In this document: positions 62,740 to 64,000 of the stretch, in pieces
How the letters are laid out: each line of letters starts with the position of its first letter
Position numbering within the stretch: position 1 is the stretch's first letter
The notes under the pieces: model-generated
Told to the model about the DNA's origin: nothing
Databases searched by the model: none
The model's input: only the letters and a program-made list of their open reading frames with translations
Source: Kordiimonas lipolytica
Lineage (GTDB): Bacteria > Pseudomonadota > Alphaproteobacteria > Sphingomonadales > Kordiimonadaceae
Reading direction: 5' to 3'
Assembly: GCF_001550065.1 (NCBI RefSeq)
Contig: NZ_LRUB01000032.1
Coordinates: 193,501 to 257,500 of the forward strand
DNA: 64,000 bases
Program-made: the position numbers and the translations under genes

Positions 62740-64000
62740 CTAGGCCGGTACAGCTGCGCCAGACAGCGTATCGGTTTGATCTTTTTCAATCAGGTTGGCC
62801 GCTTCCTTGAGAGCCACCTTGCGGTTGTCGAACCAGTGATCGTCCGACATGGCCGTTGCAATGGCCAGGCCATCGATCACGGACCGGACCTCTTTCGAGG
62901 CACCAACGAAGAACAGGCCTTTGCCGGCGTGGGTGGCATCTTCAACGATGGTTTCAACAGCCTTCGCAGCCGACAGGTCCAGGAACGGTACGCGGGTGAA
63001 ATCCATGATCAGGATACGCGTGGAGCCGTCAGCCTTTTCCCGTACGTGGTGACCAAGGTCAGCCGCCGCACCGAAGGAAAGCGGGCCGCCAAAGTCAAAG
63101 AGGGATACACGGCCGCCAAGCTGGGTCAGAAGCTCACGCTCTTGTGGGTCAACCACTTCGCGGTCGATCACCTGCAGGTTTTTGATCTGCTGCTCGGAGA
63201 GCTGCTTGATGAAGGCGAGAGCCGCCAGCACCACACCCACTGCAACAGCGGTGATCAGGTCAACGAATACAGTCAGGCCAAGCACAACAGCCATCAGCGC
63301 CAGGTCCCAGCGTGGGCCCTTGTGGGCACGCTTGAGGTACGTCCAGTCGATAATGTCGTAGCCAACCTTGATCAGGATGCCCGCGAGTGCGGCGTGTGGG
63401 ATCAGGGAAGCCACAGGGGCAAGCACCAGCGCAATCGCGAGAAGCACAATACTGTGCATCATGCCGGAAAGCTTGAACTGGCCACCAGAACGGATGTTCA
63501 CAACCGTCCGCATGGTGGCACCGGCACCAGGCACAGCACCAAAGAGACCGGCAACCGCGTTACCAATGCCCTGGCCCACCAGTTCCTTATTCGAGTCATG
63601 GCGCGTACGCGTCATGTTGTCGGCCACAAGGGAGGTCAGCAGGCTGTCGATCGCACCAAGAAGCGCCAGAAGGATAGCCGCTTCAAAAACGACGAAGAGC
63701 GAATCCTGCGAAAAAGCCGGCATGATGAAGGACGGCAGACCCGTTGGCACGTCACCAAGGATCGGCGCACCGGAGAACATCACCGACAGGCCAGTCGCGA
63801 TGGCGAGGGCCGCAAGTGGTGCGGGGATCCATTTGCCCAGGTTTTTCGGCCAGAAGAAGACGATGGCAAGCGTCAGCACACCGATGCCGAGAGCAACCAG
63901 GTTCGGGTCCATCACAGCACCCGGAATGGAGGCAATGGCCGGAATCGTGCCGCTGCCTTCTGGCTCGTGACCAAACAGGCGCGCCATCTGAAGTGCAATG
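62740..64000 (-). CDS. SulP family inorganic anion transporter with STAS domain (5' cut by window)
   Basis: At least 419 residues of a SulP carrier; the reading frame continues through the window end (IALQMARLFG precedes the first Met), so the N-terminus is missing. About seven helices remain, with ALLGAIDSLLTSLVADNMT and NKELVGQGIGNAVAGLFGAVPGAGATMRT, the SulP signatures. The C-terminal STAS domain (last 120 residues) has LSFGAAADLGHHV and ILIMDFTRVPFLDLSAA. It moves sulfate, bicarbonate or other anions across the inner membrane. No carbonic anhydrase gene is adjacent in view. Confidence 0.93.
   Translation of the reverse strand, partial: IALQMARLFGHEPEGSGTIPAIASIPGAVMDPNLVALGIGVLTLAIVFFWPKNLGKWIPAPLAALAIATGLSVMFSGAPILGDVPTGLPSFIMPAFSQDSLFVVFEAAILLALLGAIDSLLTSLVADNMTRTRHDSNKELVGQGIGNAVAGLFGAVPGAGATMRTVVNIRSGGQFKLSGMMHSIVLLAIALVLAPVASLIPHAALAGILIKVGYDIIDWTYLKRAHKGPRWDLALMAVVLGLTVFVDLITAVAVGVVLAALAFIKQLSEQQIKNLQVIDREVVDPQERELLTQLGGRVSLFDFGGPLSFGAAADLGHHVREKADGSTRILIMDFTRVPFLDLSAAKAVETIVEDATHAGKGLFFVGASKEVRSVIDGLAIATAMSDDHWFDNRKVALKEAANLIEKDQTDTLSGAAVPA

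Overview
The window looks like chromosomal DNA of an alphaproteobacterium. Supporting genes are an NDUFS6-like zinc-finger protein, an IalB-family protein, an IspZ-type septation protein, a complete ccm cytochrome c maturation operon, TonB-dependent receptors and a FlaEY-like flagellar protein. The mix would suit Kordiimonadales or a nearby marine lineage, but that placement is inference. Gene density is high and most genes are ordinary. I see no prophage, insertion sequence or CRISPR array.

Layout. 1-5577 (+) is a tightly overlapping operon: DUF4129 end, DUF4350, MoxR ATPase, DUF58, SpoIIM-like, RDD. Two related membrane proteins and a lone prepilin peptidase follow on the minus strand. 8128-8204 is tRNA-Arg(CCG). 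8592-9456 holds two tandem small periplasmic TonB C-terminal-like proteins. Then come DUF547, nadB with an ABC ATPase, the NDUFS6-like protein, polA, an esterase, a Bcr/CflA exporter and a Pit phosphate transporter. 20717-26528 carries two TonB-dependent receptors. 26686-30694 is a flagellar island with a FliL-like protein and a 1002-residue FlaEY-like propeller protein. Between them is an unannotated stretch that looks like a structured small RNA with its own promoter and terminator.

30869-33154 holds YggT, DUF167, folD and marC. 33236-36406 is a LytS/LytTR two-component pair facing an outer-membrane barrel gene whose upstream region has direct repeats at 21-bp spacing, the spacing LytTR regulators use. 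36613-41682 has an M28 lipoprotein peptidase, a GST/YtoQ/AEC-transporter group and argG. 41962-43617 has a flagellin and a 2OG-Fe(II) oxygenase. 43898-52528 holds rlmN, a MATE exporter, IalB, a TrmH-type methyltransferase, an MFS exporter, ispZ, a sulfotransferase and a Nudix hydrolase. Two short remnants of lost genes lie in this stretch. 52681-59552 (-) is ccmABCDEFGHI, including a 59-residue ccmD. The window closes with cardiolipin synthase, an Mpo1-like protein, a crotonase and a SulP transporter cut by the window end.

The most interesting items are the candidate structured RNA at 27402-27529, the LytTR-type operator upstream of the barrel gene, the anchorless tandem TonB-like proteins, the triple TAACGTCAA motif upstream of a TonB receptor, and the phosphatase remnant at 48557-48664.
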